Numbered from the stretch's first letter, positions 8,201 through 15,847 are shown. The stretch: 32,114 nucleotides of DNA from Chloroflexota bacterium (GCA_016189905.1 JACPRP010000052.1:1-32114), one strand, 5' to 3'. Program-made: numbers and translations. The notes: generated from the letters alone by a model not told the origin.

Positions 8201-9361
8201 ATGAGGAAAGGTCCGGTGACCGTCGCCTTTCTAGCCCATGTCGTCAACGACGGGTCGATGTTGATTATCCCCTCGTTCCTTCCATTCCTAATTCAGTCGA
8301 TGCACATTAGCTATGTCCAGGCAGGGTTCATCTGGACGCTGGTCAACATCGCCGGATCAATACCCCAGCCTTTCTTCGGCATCCTTTCCGACAGAGCCGG
8401 CAGATTCGGCCTCGCCGCGGCGGGGCTCGCGCTGGGAGTCGTAAGCTTTGCCGCATTGGGTAGCATCGATAACTACTACCTCGTGCTCCTGGCGGTCACG
8501 ATCGGAGGAATCGGCACCGCCGTTTTTCATCCTATTTCAGCCGCCATCGTCTCGGTAGTGAGCGGGGGCAAGCGCGGAGCAGGGATGTCCATCTACACGC
8601 TAGGGGGCAACATAGGCTTTGCCGCTGCTCCCCTAGTCTTTCCAATACTCCTACTGCAATTCGGTCCCGGCGCTTCGTGGATCATCTTACCAGTCGGGCT
8701 CCTAGCAGCCGCCGCACTTTTCGTGTATACCAAAGACCTGCCATATGTGCGGCCAGCCACTCGCGCCGAGGGCAGTGATAAGTCACCGGTGCCCTGGGCG
8801 CCGCTCACCATTCTGGCCATCACCGTTGCGTCGAGAAGCTGGATCTACGCCACCTTTGCCGCCTTTCTGCCGATCTATCTGACAACGCGCGGCATCTCGC
8901 TAGAAGATAGCAGCCGCGTGCTGTCGCTCGTGTTATTCTTTGGTGCGCTCGGCGGGATGCTGGGCGGGATAATATCTGACTATTTTTCGGCGAAATGGCT
9001 CACGACCATCTCGCTGGCAATCACCACTATCGTCCTCGCCGTAGCATTAGAGACCACCGGGGTAATCAGCGTGGCGTTGTTTACCATCTCCGGCCTGTTT
9101 CTTCTGGCTTCGTTTCCGGTGACTATCGTGATGGCGCAGAGGATACTACCGACACGGCAGGCCCTGGCATCCGGGCTTATGCTCGGCTTCACTATCGGAC
9201 TTGGCGGCCTGGGGGGAAGCGGGACTGGCTGGCTTATCGACAATTATGGGATGCAAACGGCGATGCTCAGTCTGGTTGCGCTTGCGCTCCTCGGCACGCT
9301 TTTCATGATATCTTACAAAGACAAGGAGTGGCACCGGACCTACGGTATGGAATCCAACTGA
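8201..9361 (+). CDS. MFS transporter, fosmidomycin-resistance-like
   Basis: A 386-residue, roughly 12-helix major facilitator protein resembling the Fsr group of drug efflux pumps. The features are an early VAFLAHVVNDGSMLIIPSFL stretch, FGILSDRAGRFG between helices 2 and 3, and GGIGTAVFHPISAAIVS, where the FHP motif is typical of Fsr-like proteins. ATG at 8201 follows AGGTGG; a GTG one codon earlier is also possible. Its substrate cannot be read from sequence. It sits inside a translation operon, 17 nt after prmC and 11 nt before tsaC. Confidence 0.85.
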   Translation: MRKGPVTVAFLAHVVNDGSMLIIPSFLPFLIQSMHISYVQAGFIWTLVNIAGSIPQPFFGILSDRAGRFGLAAAGLALGVVSFAALGSIDNYYLVLLAVTIGGIGTAVFHPISAAIVSVVSGGKRGAGMSIYTLGGNIGFAAAPLVFPILLLQFGPGASWIILPVGLLAAAALFVYTKDLPYVRPATRAEGSDKSPVPWAPLTILAITVASRSWIYATFAAFLPIYLTTRGISLEDSSRVLSLVLFFGALGGMLGGIISDYFSAKWLTTISLAITTIVLAVALETTGVISVALFTISGLFLLASFPVTIVMAQRILPTRQALASGLMLGFTIGLGGLGGSGTGWLIDNYGMQTAMLSLVALALLGTLFMISYKDKEWHRTYGMESN

Positions 9362-9372
9362 TAGGAGAAGCG

Positions 9373-10029
9373 ATGCTCACGAGAGTCCTTGCCGCTGATT
9401 CCCCAGCATCCATCGAAGAAGCCGCGAACGCCGTCCTTGAGGGGGGGCTGGTGGCCTTCCCCACCGACACGGTCTACGGTCTGGGGGCTCACGTATTCTT
9501 GCCAGATGCCGTCGAAAAAGTCTTCACCGTCAAGGGGAGAGCGTCAGAAAAGGCGCTCCCCATCCTGCTGGCCGATGAGCGGGATCTATCGCGAGTGGCA
9601 GACATTCTCGCACCGCAGCTAACACGGCTGACCGAGCGCTTCTGGCCCGGCGCGCTCACGATCGTGCTGCCGAAATCTCCAGACGTTCCCGATGTGATCA
9701 CGCGGGGTGGGCGAACCATAGCGGTGAGAATACCCGACCATCCAGTCGCCATCGAGCTGATCGAGCGCGTCGGCGCCCCCCTGGCGACCACTAGCGCCAA
9801 CCGCTCCGGTCGGCGCAGCCCCACGACCGCCGAGGAGGTCCGGTCGGAACTTGGCGGCCTCATCGAGGTCATCCTCGACGGCGGCCGCACGCCCGGCGGA
9901 ACCGAGTCCACCGTCATCGACCTGACGCGTGCCGTGCCCACGGTGCTGCGCGCAGGGGCCATTCCCGTCTATGAGCTGGAGCTAGCGCTGGGAGAGAAGA
10001 TTGCCCTGGCGCACGACGAGCCGGCATAG
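9373..10029 (+). CDS. tsaC: L-threonylcarbamoyladenylate synthase
   Basis: Makes threonylcarbamoyl-AMP from Thr, bicarbonate and ATP, the first step of t6A formation at position 37 of ANN-decoding tRNAs. It is 218 residues, the short TsaC form without the C-terminal Sua5 domain. The YrdC fold is clear: GGLVAFPTDTVYGLGAH, the nucleotide-binding VKGRASEKALPIL, ERFWPGALTIVL, and ATTSANRSGRRSP near the end. ATG at 9373 follows TAGGAGAAG, and that ribosome site overlaps the end of the MFS gene, which suggests coupled translation. Last gene of the prfA operon. Confidence 0.94.
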   Translation: MLTRVLAADSPASIEEAANAVLEGGLVAFPTDTVYGLGAHVFLPDAVEKVFTVKGRASEKALPILLADERDLSRVADILAPQLTRLTERFWPGALTIVLPKSPDVPDVITRGGRTIAVRIPDHPVAIELIERVGAPLATTSANRSGRRSPTTAEEVRSELGGLIEVILDGGRTPGGTESTVIDLTRAVPTVLRAGAIPVYELELALGEKIALAHDEPA

Positions 10030-10079
10030 CGTTGCTCTGCACCACGGAGCTACACTCTTTCACAAATGGGAACTATTCG

Positions 10080-10100
10080 TGCTCCATGCTGGCCGGAGCA
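10080..10100. terminator. Weak hairpin between tsaC and RNase HI gene
   Basis: A 6 bp stem (TGCTCC / GGAGCA) with a 9 nt loop lies between two convergent genes. No long T-run follows, so this is a tentative terminator. Confidence 0.25.
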
Positions 10101-10151
10101 AATATAAAGTTCTCGGGGCGATGATGTCACGCTCGAGCGCAAAATGCTCTG

Positions 10152-10724
10152 TTATCGTCCGCGACCGCGAGCCCGGGCCCGTCCCTGAGTGATGCGGCGG
10201 GTCCTGAAACTGGCCAGCGCGTCCACCCGCTGATTGTGTCGGTGTCCGCTGTGTCCCGCCACCCACGCCGCCGTGAGTCTGGTATCCTTGGCCACAAGCA
10301 TCTCACGAACCTCATACCAGAGGTCTTGATTGTCGTTCGCCTGGCAGCCGCCGCGCACGTGGTCCACCAGATAGCGACTATCGCTCTGCACGCCAAGGTG
10401 AACTCCCTCGGGAACACATGCCAGCGCGGCCAGCAGGCCACATACCTCGGCGCGATTTGAGGTGGTGTCCTGGATGGGACCGTGCATTTCCCAGCGATTC
10501 CCTCGGGCATCGAAGATAATCGTGGCCCAGCCACCGGGGCCATCTGGGCCATCCGAGACGTGCGGTGAACAACTGCCATCCGTGAAGGCGACGAAATAGG
10601 TGCCGTAGAGGCCGGTATCCAGCTGCTCGCGCACGCGCGCGGTGCTCTCGACCACCGCCAAAAGCTCGTGGCTCGGCTCGATGTCGGGCAGCAAGGCTGC
10701 ACCTTTGTTTGATTGCTTTATCAT
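10152..10724 (-). CDS. Ribonuclease HI family protein
   Basis: RNase H-fold enzyme expected to cut the RNA strand of RNA-DNA hybrids; 190 residues. It has an N-terminal extension of about 40 residues before the fold. The four catalytic acids are in place: Asp49 (AFTDGSC), Glu93 (SNRAEVCGLLAAL), Asp115 (VQSDSRYLV) and Asp168 (NQRVDALA), with the conserved His in WVAGHSGH. The Arg-rich tail (RARARGRGR) may bind nucleic acid. ATG at 10724 follows CAGGAG. It is convergent with tsaC. With the extension it is larger than the roughly 155-residue E. coli enzyme. Confidence 0.9.
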   Translation of the reverse strand: MIKQSNKGAALLPDIEPSHELLAVVESTARVREQLDTGLYGTYFVAFTDGSCSPHVSDGPDGPGGWATIIFDARGNRWEMHGPIQDTTSNRAEVCGLLAALACVPEGVHLGVQSDSRYLVDHVRGGCQANDNQDLWYEVREMLVAKDTRLTAAWVAGHSGHRHNQRVDALASFRTRRITQGRARARGRGR

Positions 10725-10863
10725 AGTCTCCTGTGATCTAGAAGCTGGCCATCCCGTTCACTCGCCGCGGCGCTCCTCCCACCACAACCACCACCCGACG
10801 GAGGAACCATCAACCAAGAGGTCGGTACTGGGGCATCATCGATCTCGTTATGTATTTCAATGA

Positions 10864-10892
10864 ATTATACGACAAATCGAGGAAGTTGTGTA
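10864..10892 (-). promoter_or_regulatory. Candidate promoter for the RNase HI gene
   Basis: Read on the minus strand: TACACA (10892-10887), 17 nt, TATAAT (10869-10864). The -10 is perfect and the -35 matches 4 of 6. Predicted start about 10857, giving a leader of about 130 nt. Confidence 0.45.
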
Positions 10893-10913
10893 GATAACAA
10901 AGAGAAACTTCAA

Positions 10914-11183
10914 TCAGCGGGTCGCCTGGCTGCGCAAATACTGGCGCAGGATCATCCTGATCAGCGTGGTGTAACCTATCCCCGCTCGCGCGGCGCGCTT
11001 TTTCAGCTCAGCCAGGTCGCGCTTCGGTAACCGCAGAGAAACTTGCTCAAGCTCCGGCCGCTCGATCGTGACGTCGATCGCCTCATCCCACGGCAGGCTC
11101 GCCGCGTCTGTGCGGTCGAAGTATTCAGCCATCTCCTCCAACTCGTCGGGAGTGATCTTAACGGCTCTTGAAGTGCCGCTCAT
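10914..11183 (-). CDS. BrnA-like ribbon-helix-helix antitoxin
   Basis: An 89-residue protein with a C-terminal CopG/BrnA-type ribbon-helix-helix: a beta strand EQVSLRLPKRDLAELKKRAA followed by GIGYTTLIRMILRQYLRS. The acidic N-terminal half (ELEEMAEYFDRTDAASLPWDEAID) is probably the toxin-neutralising part. In BrnTA systems the antitoxin binds DNA and represses its own operon. It starts inside the upstream toxin gene (26 nt overlap), so the two are translationally coupled, with the toxin first as in known brnTA loci. Confidence 0.8.
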   Translation of the reverse strand: MSGTSRAVKITPDELEEMAEYFDRTDAASLPWDEAIDVTIERPELEQVSLRLPKRDLAELKKRAARAGIGYTTLIRMILRQYLRSQATR

Positions 11184-11466
11184 CGAATCTTCTCCTTTCC
11201 CTGGGTGTCATTTCTCTTGCGGTCACGGGCATCGCGATGCCCTGGCCGAGGTACAAAAGCACCACCATCAGGTGACGGCCCGCTTCAGTCCGCTCGAAGT
11301 AGCGGTACGACGTTTCGTCAGGGATCCTCTCGTCCGGCCCGACGCGCAGCACAACCCCGCCTCGATCTTCGAACACCGCTTCGTACACCTCTTCAGGAGT
11401 GATAGAGTGAAGCGAGATGTGCTCGATCCAGTCCGACCAACAGAACAACTCATGGATTTGCTTCAT
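11158..11466 (-). CDS. BrnT-like (DUF497) toxin
   Basis: A 102-residue toxin of the BrnT family, RelE-fold ribonucleases that block translation. The start is the ATG at 11466 after GAAGGGA; the frame runs further upstream into the promoter, so longer starts are unlikely. Family landmarks: DWIEHISLHSITPEEVYEAVF near the start, the central SYRYFERTEAGRHLMVVLLY, and the C-terminal MPVTAREMTPRERRRFDERH, whose Arg-rich end is typical. The downstream overlapping gene is its antitoxin. Confidence 0.82.
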   Translation of the reverse strand: MKQIHELFCWSDWIEHISLHSITPEEVYEAVFEDRGGVVLRVGPDERIPDETSYRYFERTEAGRHLMVVLLYLGQGIAMPVTAREMTPRERRRFDERHFKSR

Positions 11467-11476
11467 GTATCCCTTC

Positions 11477-11513
11477 GTGATGCATTGTATCACACCACAT
11501 CACACGTTGGCAA
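11477..11513 (-). promoter_or_regulatory. brnTA-like promoter with operator repeats
   Basis: Read on the minus strand: TTGCCA (11513-11508), 18 nt, TACAAT (11489-11484). Overlapping it are three copies of the half-site GTGAT/ATCAC: 11477-11481 inverted, and 11489-11493 and 11499-11503 in tandem one helical turn apart. This fits autoregulation by the ribbon-helix-helix antitoxin. Confidence 0.55.
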
Positions 11514-11660
11514 CGCGTTCTGGCACCGAAAAGTAGAGATGCTTCATTTGATCAAAACCTACGCCAAATCAAAGTGCTGTGGAGTGGCAATATGGCTTTC
11601 GCCTGCGCGGCAAATAGCGTATGCTTCTCTTGCCAAGAGAATTGGGAGAAATCAAGGGCT

Positions 11661-12947
11661 ATGGCCTTCGCAAATCGCGATATTAATAAGGTCCAGGGAG
11701 CCGATACACCGGTCCACGATTGGTACAGGTTTGTGCTGTCTTTCCCGCCGCACCTGGTGCGCGACTATTGTGAGCGGCTCAAGGTCACATCTGAGGAGCG
11801 CGTGCTCGACCCATTTTGTGGCACTGGCATCGTCCTGGTCGAATGCAAGAAACTCGGCGTGTCCAGCGTAGGTGTCGAGGCTCACCCGATGTCGGCGTTT
11901 GCAAGCGCTGTCAAAGTCGATTGGTTGCCCGACCCTGACGAGCTACTGAGCCACGCGACCCGGGTGGCATCCGCCGCCAACGCCCGTTTGGCCATAGACG
12001 GGCGGGAATTGCGAACCATGCCACCGGAGATGATGAAGCTCCTGCTCACGGACAGCATCGGCGACATCGCCCTGCACAAGACATTGGTCCTCCTGGAATG
12101 CCTGGAACGTATGCGCGACGATCGCTATCATCGTCACGAGCAGCTTGCTCTGGCCCGCGCCGTGGTCCGTGATTGCAGCAACCTCCACTTTGGACCTGAG
12201 GTGGGTGTCGAGCCTCCTTCACGGCGAAAACGCGACGCCCAGGTCACACAGGCTTGGCTTGCCAGCGTGCAAACGATGGCAAGCGATATCCGCAAGCTTT
12301 GTCACCGTGCGCGAATTCGGGCCAGCGTTTATCAGGCCGACTCCCGCCAAATTGCCGGGATTCTCCCATCTCAGTCCATCGATGTTGTGATCACGTCACC
12401 ACCCTACCCGAACGAGAAAGACTACACCAGGACGACCAGGCTCGAGTCGGTACTTCTCGGTTTCATTCGCAACAGGGCGGAACTTCGCGACGTCAAGAAG
12501 GGACTGGTAAGATCGAACACCCTCAACGTCTACAAGCAGGATGACGACGACCGGTGGGTGAAGGAGCATCCGGAGATACAGCGAATCGCCGCGGAGATCG
12601 AAGCCCGCCGCGTCGAGATGGGCAAGACCAGCGGGTTCGAGCGTCTATACCACCGCGCCGCAAAGCTGTATTTCGGCGGGATGGCGCAGCACCTGGCCGA
12701 ACTGCGCAGGATACTCCGTCCCGGCGCCAGACTTGCCTACGTCGTCGGCGACCAGGCCAGTTACCTGCAGGTGCTGATTCGAACGGGGCACATCCTCGCG
12801 GACATTGCGGAATCGTTAGGCTACGAGGTGACTGGGATCGACCTGTTTCGGACCCGTATGGCAACCGCGACCAGGCAGCAAATGAGAGAAGAAGTGGTGC
12901 TACTACGCTGGCCAGGACAGGAGGAAATGCATTTTGACGAAGAATGA
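11661..12947 (+). CDS. DNA methyltransferase (N4-cytosine/N6-adenine type)
   Basis: SAM-dependent exocyclic amino methyltransferase of 428 residues. The frame is open from 11574, but I prefer the ATG at 11661 (after AAGGG) because homologues, as I recall them, begin near FANRDxNK...HDWYRFVLSFPPHLVRDY. The SAM-binding motif DPFCGTGIVLVECKKLG is near the N-terminus (about 54-70). The catalytic VITSPPYPNEKDYTRT is near residue 250; TSPPY favours N4-cytosine or N6-adenine activity. A SAM-fold end LRPGARLAYVVGD follows. The order SAM site, then catalytic motif, is alpha/gamma-like. The stop overlaps the start of a broken downstream gene, which suggests an old restriction-modification pair. Confidence 0.85.
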   Translation: MAFANRDINKVQGADTPVHDWYRFVLSFPPHLVRDYCERLKVTSEERVLDPFCGTGIVLVECKKLGVSSVGVEAHPMSAFASAVKVDWLPDPDELLSHATRVASAANARLAIDGRELRTMPPEMMKLLLTDSIGDIALHKTLVLLECLERMRDDRYHRHEQLALARAVVRDCSNLHFGPEVGVEPPSRRKRDAQVTQAWLASVQTMASDIRKLCHRARIRASVYQADSRQIAGILPSQSIDVVITSPPYPNEKDYTRTTRLESVLLGFIRNRAELRDVKKGLVRSNTLNVYKQDDDDRWVKEHPEIQRIAAEIEARRVEMGKTSGFERLYHRAAKLYFGGMAQHLAELRRILRPGARLAYVVGDQASYLQVLIRTGHILADIAESLGYEVTGIDLFRTRMATATRQQMREEVVLLRWPGQEEMHFDEE

Positions 12948-13145
12948 CGCGGCGGCTGAAGCTTCAGACAGCGCAAATAGCATCTCATCGAAAGAAAACC
13001 GCTACAAACAGATCATAGAGCAACTCTTCTTATTGAGAAGGTGGCCAACGACATTAGGATTGCTGCGGAGCGACACTACAAACTCACCGAGCCCTCGGAG
13101 CTAACACAGGCCGAGATTCAAGCATACAACACCAGCCCGATCTAG
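12934..13145 (+). pseudogene. Remnant of a gene coupled to the methyltransferase
   Basis: A perfect AGGAGG at 12919-12924 sits 9 nt before a TTG at 12934 that overlaps the methyltransferase stop. From it, 56 codons are open (to 13104), with a plausible start of a type II restriction enzyme gene (KENRYKQIIEQLF). From about 13035 a different frame reads EKVANDIRIAAERHYKL and ends in a tag at 13143-13145. I infer that the middle of the partner gene was deleted, leaving start and end fused out of frame. The restriction-enzyme identity is inferred from position, not from a recognised motif. Confidence 0.45.
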
Positions 13146-13164
13146 TAGCACCTCCAAATAAATA

Positions 13165-13193
13165 TTGACATCCCCTTCCGCCACCGGTATAAT
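13165..13193 (+). promoter_or_regulatory. Perfect consensus promoter of the nifU-like gene
   Basis: TTGACA (13165-13170), 17 nt, TATAAT (13188-13193): an exact match to the housekeeping sigma consensus with ideal spacing. Predicted start about 13200, giving a leader of about 86 nt. A promoter this strong usually needs repression; see the operator-like sequence at 13199-13220. Confidence 0.85.
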
Positions 13194-13198
13194 AATCC

Positions 13199-13220
13199 CA
13201 AGTAAACTACTCGGAATTAG
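13199..13220 (+). promoter_or_regulatory. Rrf2/IscR-like operator candidate
   Basis: AAGTAAACTACTCGGAATTA straddles the predicted start site. The half TACTCGGAATT resembles the right half of IscR/Rrf2 sites (TAGTCGGGTAT, 8 of 11 from memory). The left half is poor. If it is real, apo or Fe-S Rrf2 protein would block initiation at the nifU-like gene. No Rrf2 gene is in the window. Confidence 0.3.
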
Positions 13221-13285
13221 ATGCCTGGCGGCGGGGGCCAGTTGGCTGGGCCGGGCTTCATTAATCAAGCGAGGTACGATGCGAG

Positions 13286-13672
13286 ATGTATAGCGACTTG
13301 GTCATGGACCACTTCAGCAATCCACGCAACGTCGGCGAGATTACCGACGCCGACGGCGTCGGCACCGAAGGGAATCCTGTCTGCGGCGACATAATGAAGA
13401 TCTTCATCAAGGTGAACGATGACGTCATCGAAGACGTGAAGTTCAAGACCTTTGGCTGTGGCGCGGCGATCGCGACCAGCAGCATGGTTACCGAAATGGT
13501 CAAGGGCAAGACGCTCGACGAGGCGTTGGCGATCTCAAACAAGGCAGTCGCAGAGGCGTTGGGCGGGCTGCCGACCCAGAAAATGCACTGCTCCAATCTC
13601 GCGGCCGACGCGCTGCACAAGGCTATCGAGGACTATCAGAGCAAGGTGAAGCAGGCCGTCGCCAGTAACTGA
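13286..13672 (+). CDS. IscU/NifU-type Fe-S cluster scaffold
   Basis: A 128-residue scaffold on which [2Fe-2S] and [4Fe-4S] clusters are assembled before transfer to apo-proteins. The three cluster cysteines are in their usual places: GNPVCGD (about 34), FGCGAAIATSSM (about 62) and KMHCSNLAADALHKAI (about 105). The conserved start YSDLVMDHFSNPRNVG fixes the ATG at 13286. It stands alone, with no cysteine desulfurase next to it. That and the very strong promoter suggest a separate, tightly controlled unit. It lies among other Fe-S and metal proteins and may serve the reductase at 16021. Confidence 0.94.
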   Translation: MYSDLVMDHFSNPRNVGEITDADGVGTEGNPVCGDIMKIFIKVNDDVIEDVKFKTFGCGAAIATSSMVTEMVKGKTLDEALAISNKAVAEALGGLPTQKMHCSNLAADALHKAIEDYQSKVKQAVASN

Positions 13673-13839
13673 CCCGGCGGCTTATACGCGATGGCGCTGC
13701 CACCGGCCGAACCCCCAGAATCGTCACTCGGTGAATCGGTTGCGAAAACGGATTGAGGTAGGGTCTGCCAGTGGCACCGCTGAGTTCTGACTTAGAAGCC
13801 CGGAATGGATAGATCCGCCACTTCGTCTACTGTGACTGG

Positions 13840-14043
13840 CTACTCGGCAGGATGTTCCACATCCTCGGCTTCAGGTTTTCTGCACTGGTCGCACAACTCT
13901 TCGTATTCGGATAAAGTGTCTTCCGCAAGCCCGTCCCTGGTGATTTTGGCACGCCGCCGGCGTATTGGTTTGCCGCATCGGTCGCAAAGAGTGTACTCAG
14001 GACCCACAAAATCCTTCAGCGGACCAAGTTGATCCTCCTCCAC
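13840..14043 (-). CDS. Small zinc-ribbon protein (67 aa)
   Basis: I do not recognise a named family. A GTG at 14043 sits 7 nt after GAGGAGGG; an upstream TTG at 14115 keeps the frame open but has no good ribosome site. Two CxxC knuckles (CDRCGKP and CDQCRKP, about 30 residues apart) would bind one zinc or a rubredoxin-like iron. Between them is a very basic stretch (IRRRRAKITRDG); the tail is acidic. It is convergent with the nifU-like gene. A -35/-10 pair lies 190-218 nt upstream. Nucleic-acid binding is possible but unproven. Confidence 0.65.
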   Translation of the reverse strand: MEEDQLGPLKDFVGPEYTLCDRCGKPIRRRRAKITRDGLAEDTLSEYEELCDQCRKPEAEDVEHPAE

Positions 14044-14232
14044 GGCAATTCCCTCCTCTCGCTTTGCGATTCGCTCCGGCAGAATCTGCAACATCTGAAG
14101 AAACGAATATCCCAAGCAGCCTTTCCATTACACCCTGCTCGGCCTATCCGACCCGCTTCGAGCTTTCGCTTTCCACTAGCTCAGATCGACCGACCAGTTC
14201 GTGCAACATACTCAGTTGCTTGGGACATGATT

Positions 14233-14261
14233 AATATAGCATAATCTGAGGGCAAAGTCAA
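14233..14261 (-). promoter_or_regulatory. Promoter of the 67-aa zinc-ribbon gene
   Basis: Read on the minus strand: TTGACT (14261-14256), 17 nt, TATATT (14238-14233), with a TGC extension before the -10. Five of six bases match at each box. Predicted start about 14226. Confidence 0.65.
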
Positions 14262-14311
14262 CAAGCAGACGACCTTAATTGTGCGGGTTTTCACAGCCGG
14301 TTTTCACACAC

Positions 14312-14340
14312 TTGACAGTTTGCCCTTTACCCGCTAAGCT
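14312..14340 (+). promoter_or_regulatory. Promoter of the 64-aa Cys-rich gene
   Basis: TTGACA (14312-14317), 17 nt, TAAGCT (14335-14340). The -35 is perfect and the -10 is weak. It lies 41 nt upstream of the ATG at 14382. Confidence 0.5.
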
Positions 14341-14381
14341 AGTTTTGACCGTGATACGCGGAGGGAAGGAGACGGTTAACT

Positions 14382-14576
14382 ATGGAAATACCAGGCAAGA
14401 CCACGACCGAGGTATTTGAATGCGAACCCTGCCCTCAGTGCCTGCGAGGCCATTCGATATGGGAGGGTGGCTGCGAAAGGTGCGGCGAGTGCGGGCGAGA
14501 GTTCGACGCGAACGGCCTGCTACTTCAGGCGGCCCGCTGCGAGGGCGACCTCGACGGTTGGGGCTCTCTTTGCTAA
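14382..14576 (+). CDS. Small Cys-rich zinc-ribbon protein (64 aa)
   Basis: ATG at 14382 after AAGGAG, behind a promoter-like -35/-10 pair. The core CPQCLRGHSIWEGGCERCGECG has two close CxxC/CxxCxxC groups. It resembles the C-terminal zinc ribbon of B12-dependent ribonucleotide reductase (CP-C...EGGC-C-CG) but stands alone. Another CE-PC pair precedes it (FECEPCPQC). A free-standing ribbon of this type could be a redox shuttle or a small regulator. No fused or neighbouring reductase is in the window, so function is unknown. Confidence 0.6.
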   Translation: MEIPGKTTTEVFECEPCPQCLRGHSIWEGGCERCGECGREFDANGLLLQAARCEGDLDGWGSLC

Positions 14577-14978
14577 CTACACTGCAACGAGTGTGGAACG
14601 CACTTTCACCGTCCTACTGTGGAGGGACAAAGTGTGAGAACAGATTATGGTAATCTTTGTCCTTCGCAGCAGGACAGCGCGACATACTTGGCTGGCCTGG
14701 TGGCCCGCACTCGCCAGAACACATCAGGCGGCTGGTCGCGTTCCAGCGGTGGCTGAGCACCGGTCCACGCTGCCTACGAGAACGTCCTCCTCTTGTAACG
14801 TGCAGACCCACCTCACCGAGAATATTGAATGAAGCACATTACTGCGTCATCTCGTTCGTCGCACAGATCAACGAGGCGCCTGGCGCAGTGCTTCAACTGA
14901 AGTGAGACGAAAGTCGCATACTCACGGCATCATTAATGCTATCCTACAGCGAGAACCTATTTAGAAGGAGGTTAGGAA
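14577..14978. other. Intergenic region without a clear gene
   Basis: 402 nt between the Cys-rich gene and the hemerythrin gene. Short frames exist on both strands but lack ribosome sites and recognisable sequence. The last 40 nt may carry a weak -10 (TATCCT at about 14940) for the hemerythrin gene. Confidence 0.5.
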
Positions 14979-15554
14979 ATGCGCGCAACCGAGGCGCTAA
15001 AGGAAGACCACAGGGTTATCGAGAGGATGCTACGGGTGCTGTTCGTAGCATCACAGCAGCTTCAGCGAGGGGAAGAGGTTGACCCGCAGATATTCAGCAA
15101 AGCTCTAGACTTCATCCAGAACTTCAGCGATAAATGCCACCACCACAAGGAGGAAGATAACCTCTTCCCGACCTTGCAGCAGCGAGGCGTGCCCAAGGAA
15201 GGCGGCCCTATCGGTATGATGCTCGTCGAGCACGACGAAGGACGCCAGCACGTGCGTGAGTTCGCCAGCGCCCTGGACAAGTATGAAAAGGGCGACAGGT
15301 CACCCGCAGTCAAGAATGGGATCATCAGCCACGTGATGAGCTTCGTTCAGCTACTTTCACAGCATATAGACAAAGAGGACAACATTCTTTACGCCATTGC
15401 CGACGACGTCCTATCTGCTGCCGACCAGGCCGATCTCGTCCATCGGTTTCACGAGATCGAAGAGAATACCATCGGTCCTGGTACACACGAGCGATACGTC
15501 AAGATGGTCGACGATCTCGAGAGGGCGGTGCAGCGGCAAAGCAGCCGCACCTAA
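14979..15554 (+). CDS. Hemerythrin-domain protein
   Basis: A 191-residue four-helix-bundle protein expected to hold a di-iron site that binds O2 or senses oxygen, nitric oxide or iron. Likely ligands: His11 (KEDHRVIE), the HHHKEED cluster at 54-60, His85 (VEHDEGR), His129 and Glu133 (LLSQHIDKEDNILY). The canonical AGAAGGAGGT lies just before the ATG, which fixes the start and predicts strong translation. A stand-alone cytoplasmic protein with no transducer domain, set among Fe-S proteins; a role in protecting anaerobic enzymes is plausible. Confidence 0.92.
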   Translation: MRATEALKEDHRVIERMLRVLFVASQQLQRGEEVDPQIFSKALDFIQNFSDKCHHHKEEDNLFPTLQQRGVPKEGGPIGMMLVEHDEGRQHVREFASALDKYEKGDRSPAVKNGIISHVMSFVQLLSQHIDKEDNILYAIADDVLSAADQADLVHRFHEIEENTIGPGTHERYVKMVDDLERAVQRQSSRT

Positions 15555-15775
15555 AGGGTTAGACCGACGCGGTCTCGGAGACTGGGTCGGTATGGGCCCC
15601 AATGCGTCTTCCGCGCATCCTGGCTCACGCGGAAATCGAGCCATACGCGGTTAGAGAAGAGGGTATGATGGGCGTCCGCTCGGTTGCATGATGGCATGCC
15701 CAACATACCCTGATTGACCTGGGGGGTGGGGCGACACCAACAAGAATGCAAGAGCCTCGGGTCACGGGCGGGTTT

Positions 15776-15805
15776 GTGACATGACAGGAAACGCTGTGCT
15801 ATACT
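15776..15805 (+). promoter_or_regulatory. Promoter upstream of the Fe-S reductase gene
   Basis: GTGACA (15776-15781), 18 nt, TATACT (15800-15805) with a TGC extension directly before it. Predicted start about 15812, only 13 nt before the hairpin at 15825. Confidence 0.55.
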
Positions 15806-15824
15806 TATTTGTCGTCAATAGTGC

Positions 15825-15847
15825 TTGGCCTACGGGCCAATGTTTTA
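15825..15847 (+). terminator. UACG-capped hairpin with T-run (possible attenuator)
   Basis: TTGGCC-TACG-GGCCAA (15825-15840) followed by TGTTTTAT. A C(UACG)G loop is one of the very stable UNCG tetraloops. Coming about 13 nt after the predicted start, it would end a transcript of about 35 nt unless bypassed, so it may attenuate the gene at 16021. Confidence 0.45.

Larger units (their letters stand above)
14044..14381. other. Divergent intergenic region with two promoters
   Basis: 338 nt between the two divergent zinc-ribbon genes. It contains a minus-strand promoter (14233-14261), a plus-strand promoter (14312-14340) and a leader of about 180 nt for the minus-strand gene. I see no other gene. 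Confidence 0.6.
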
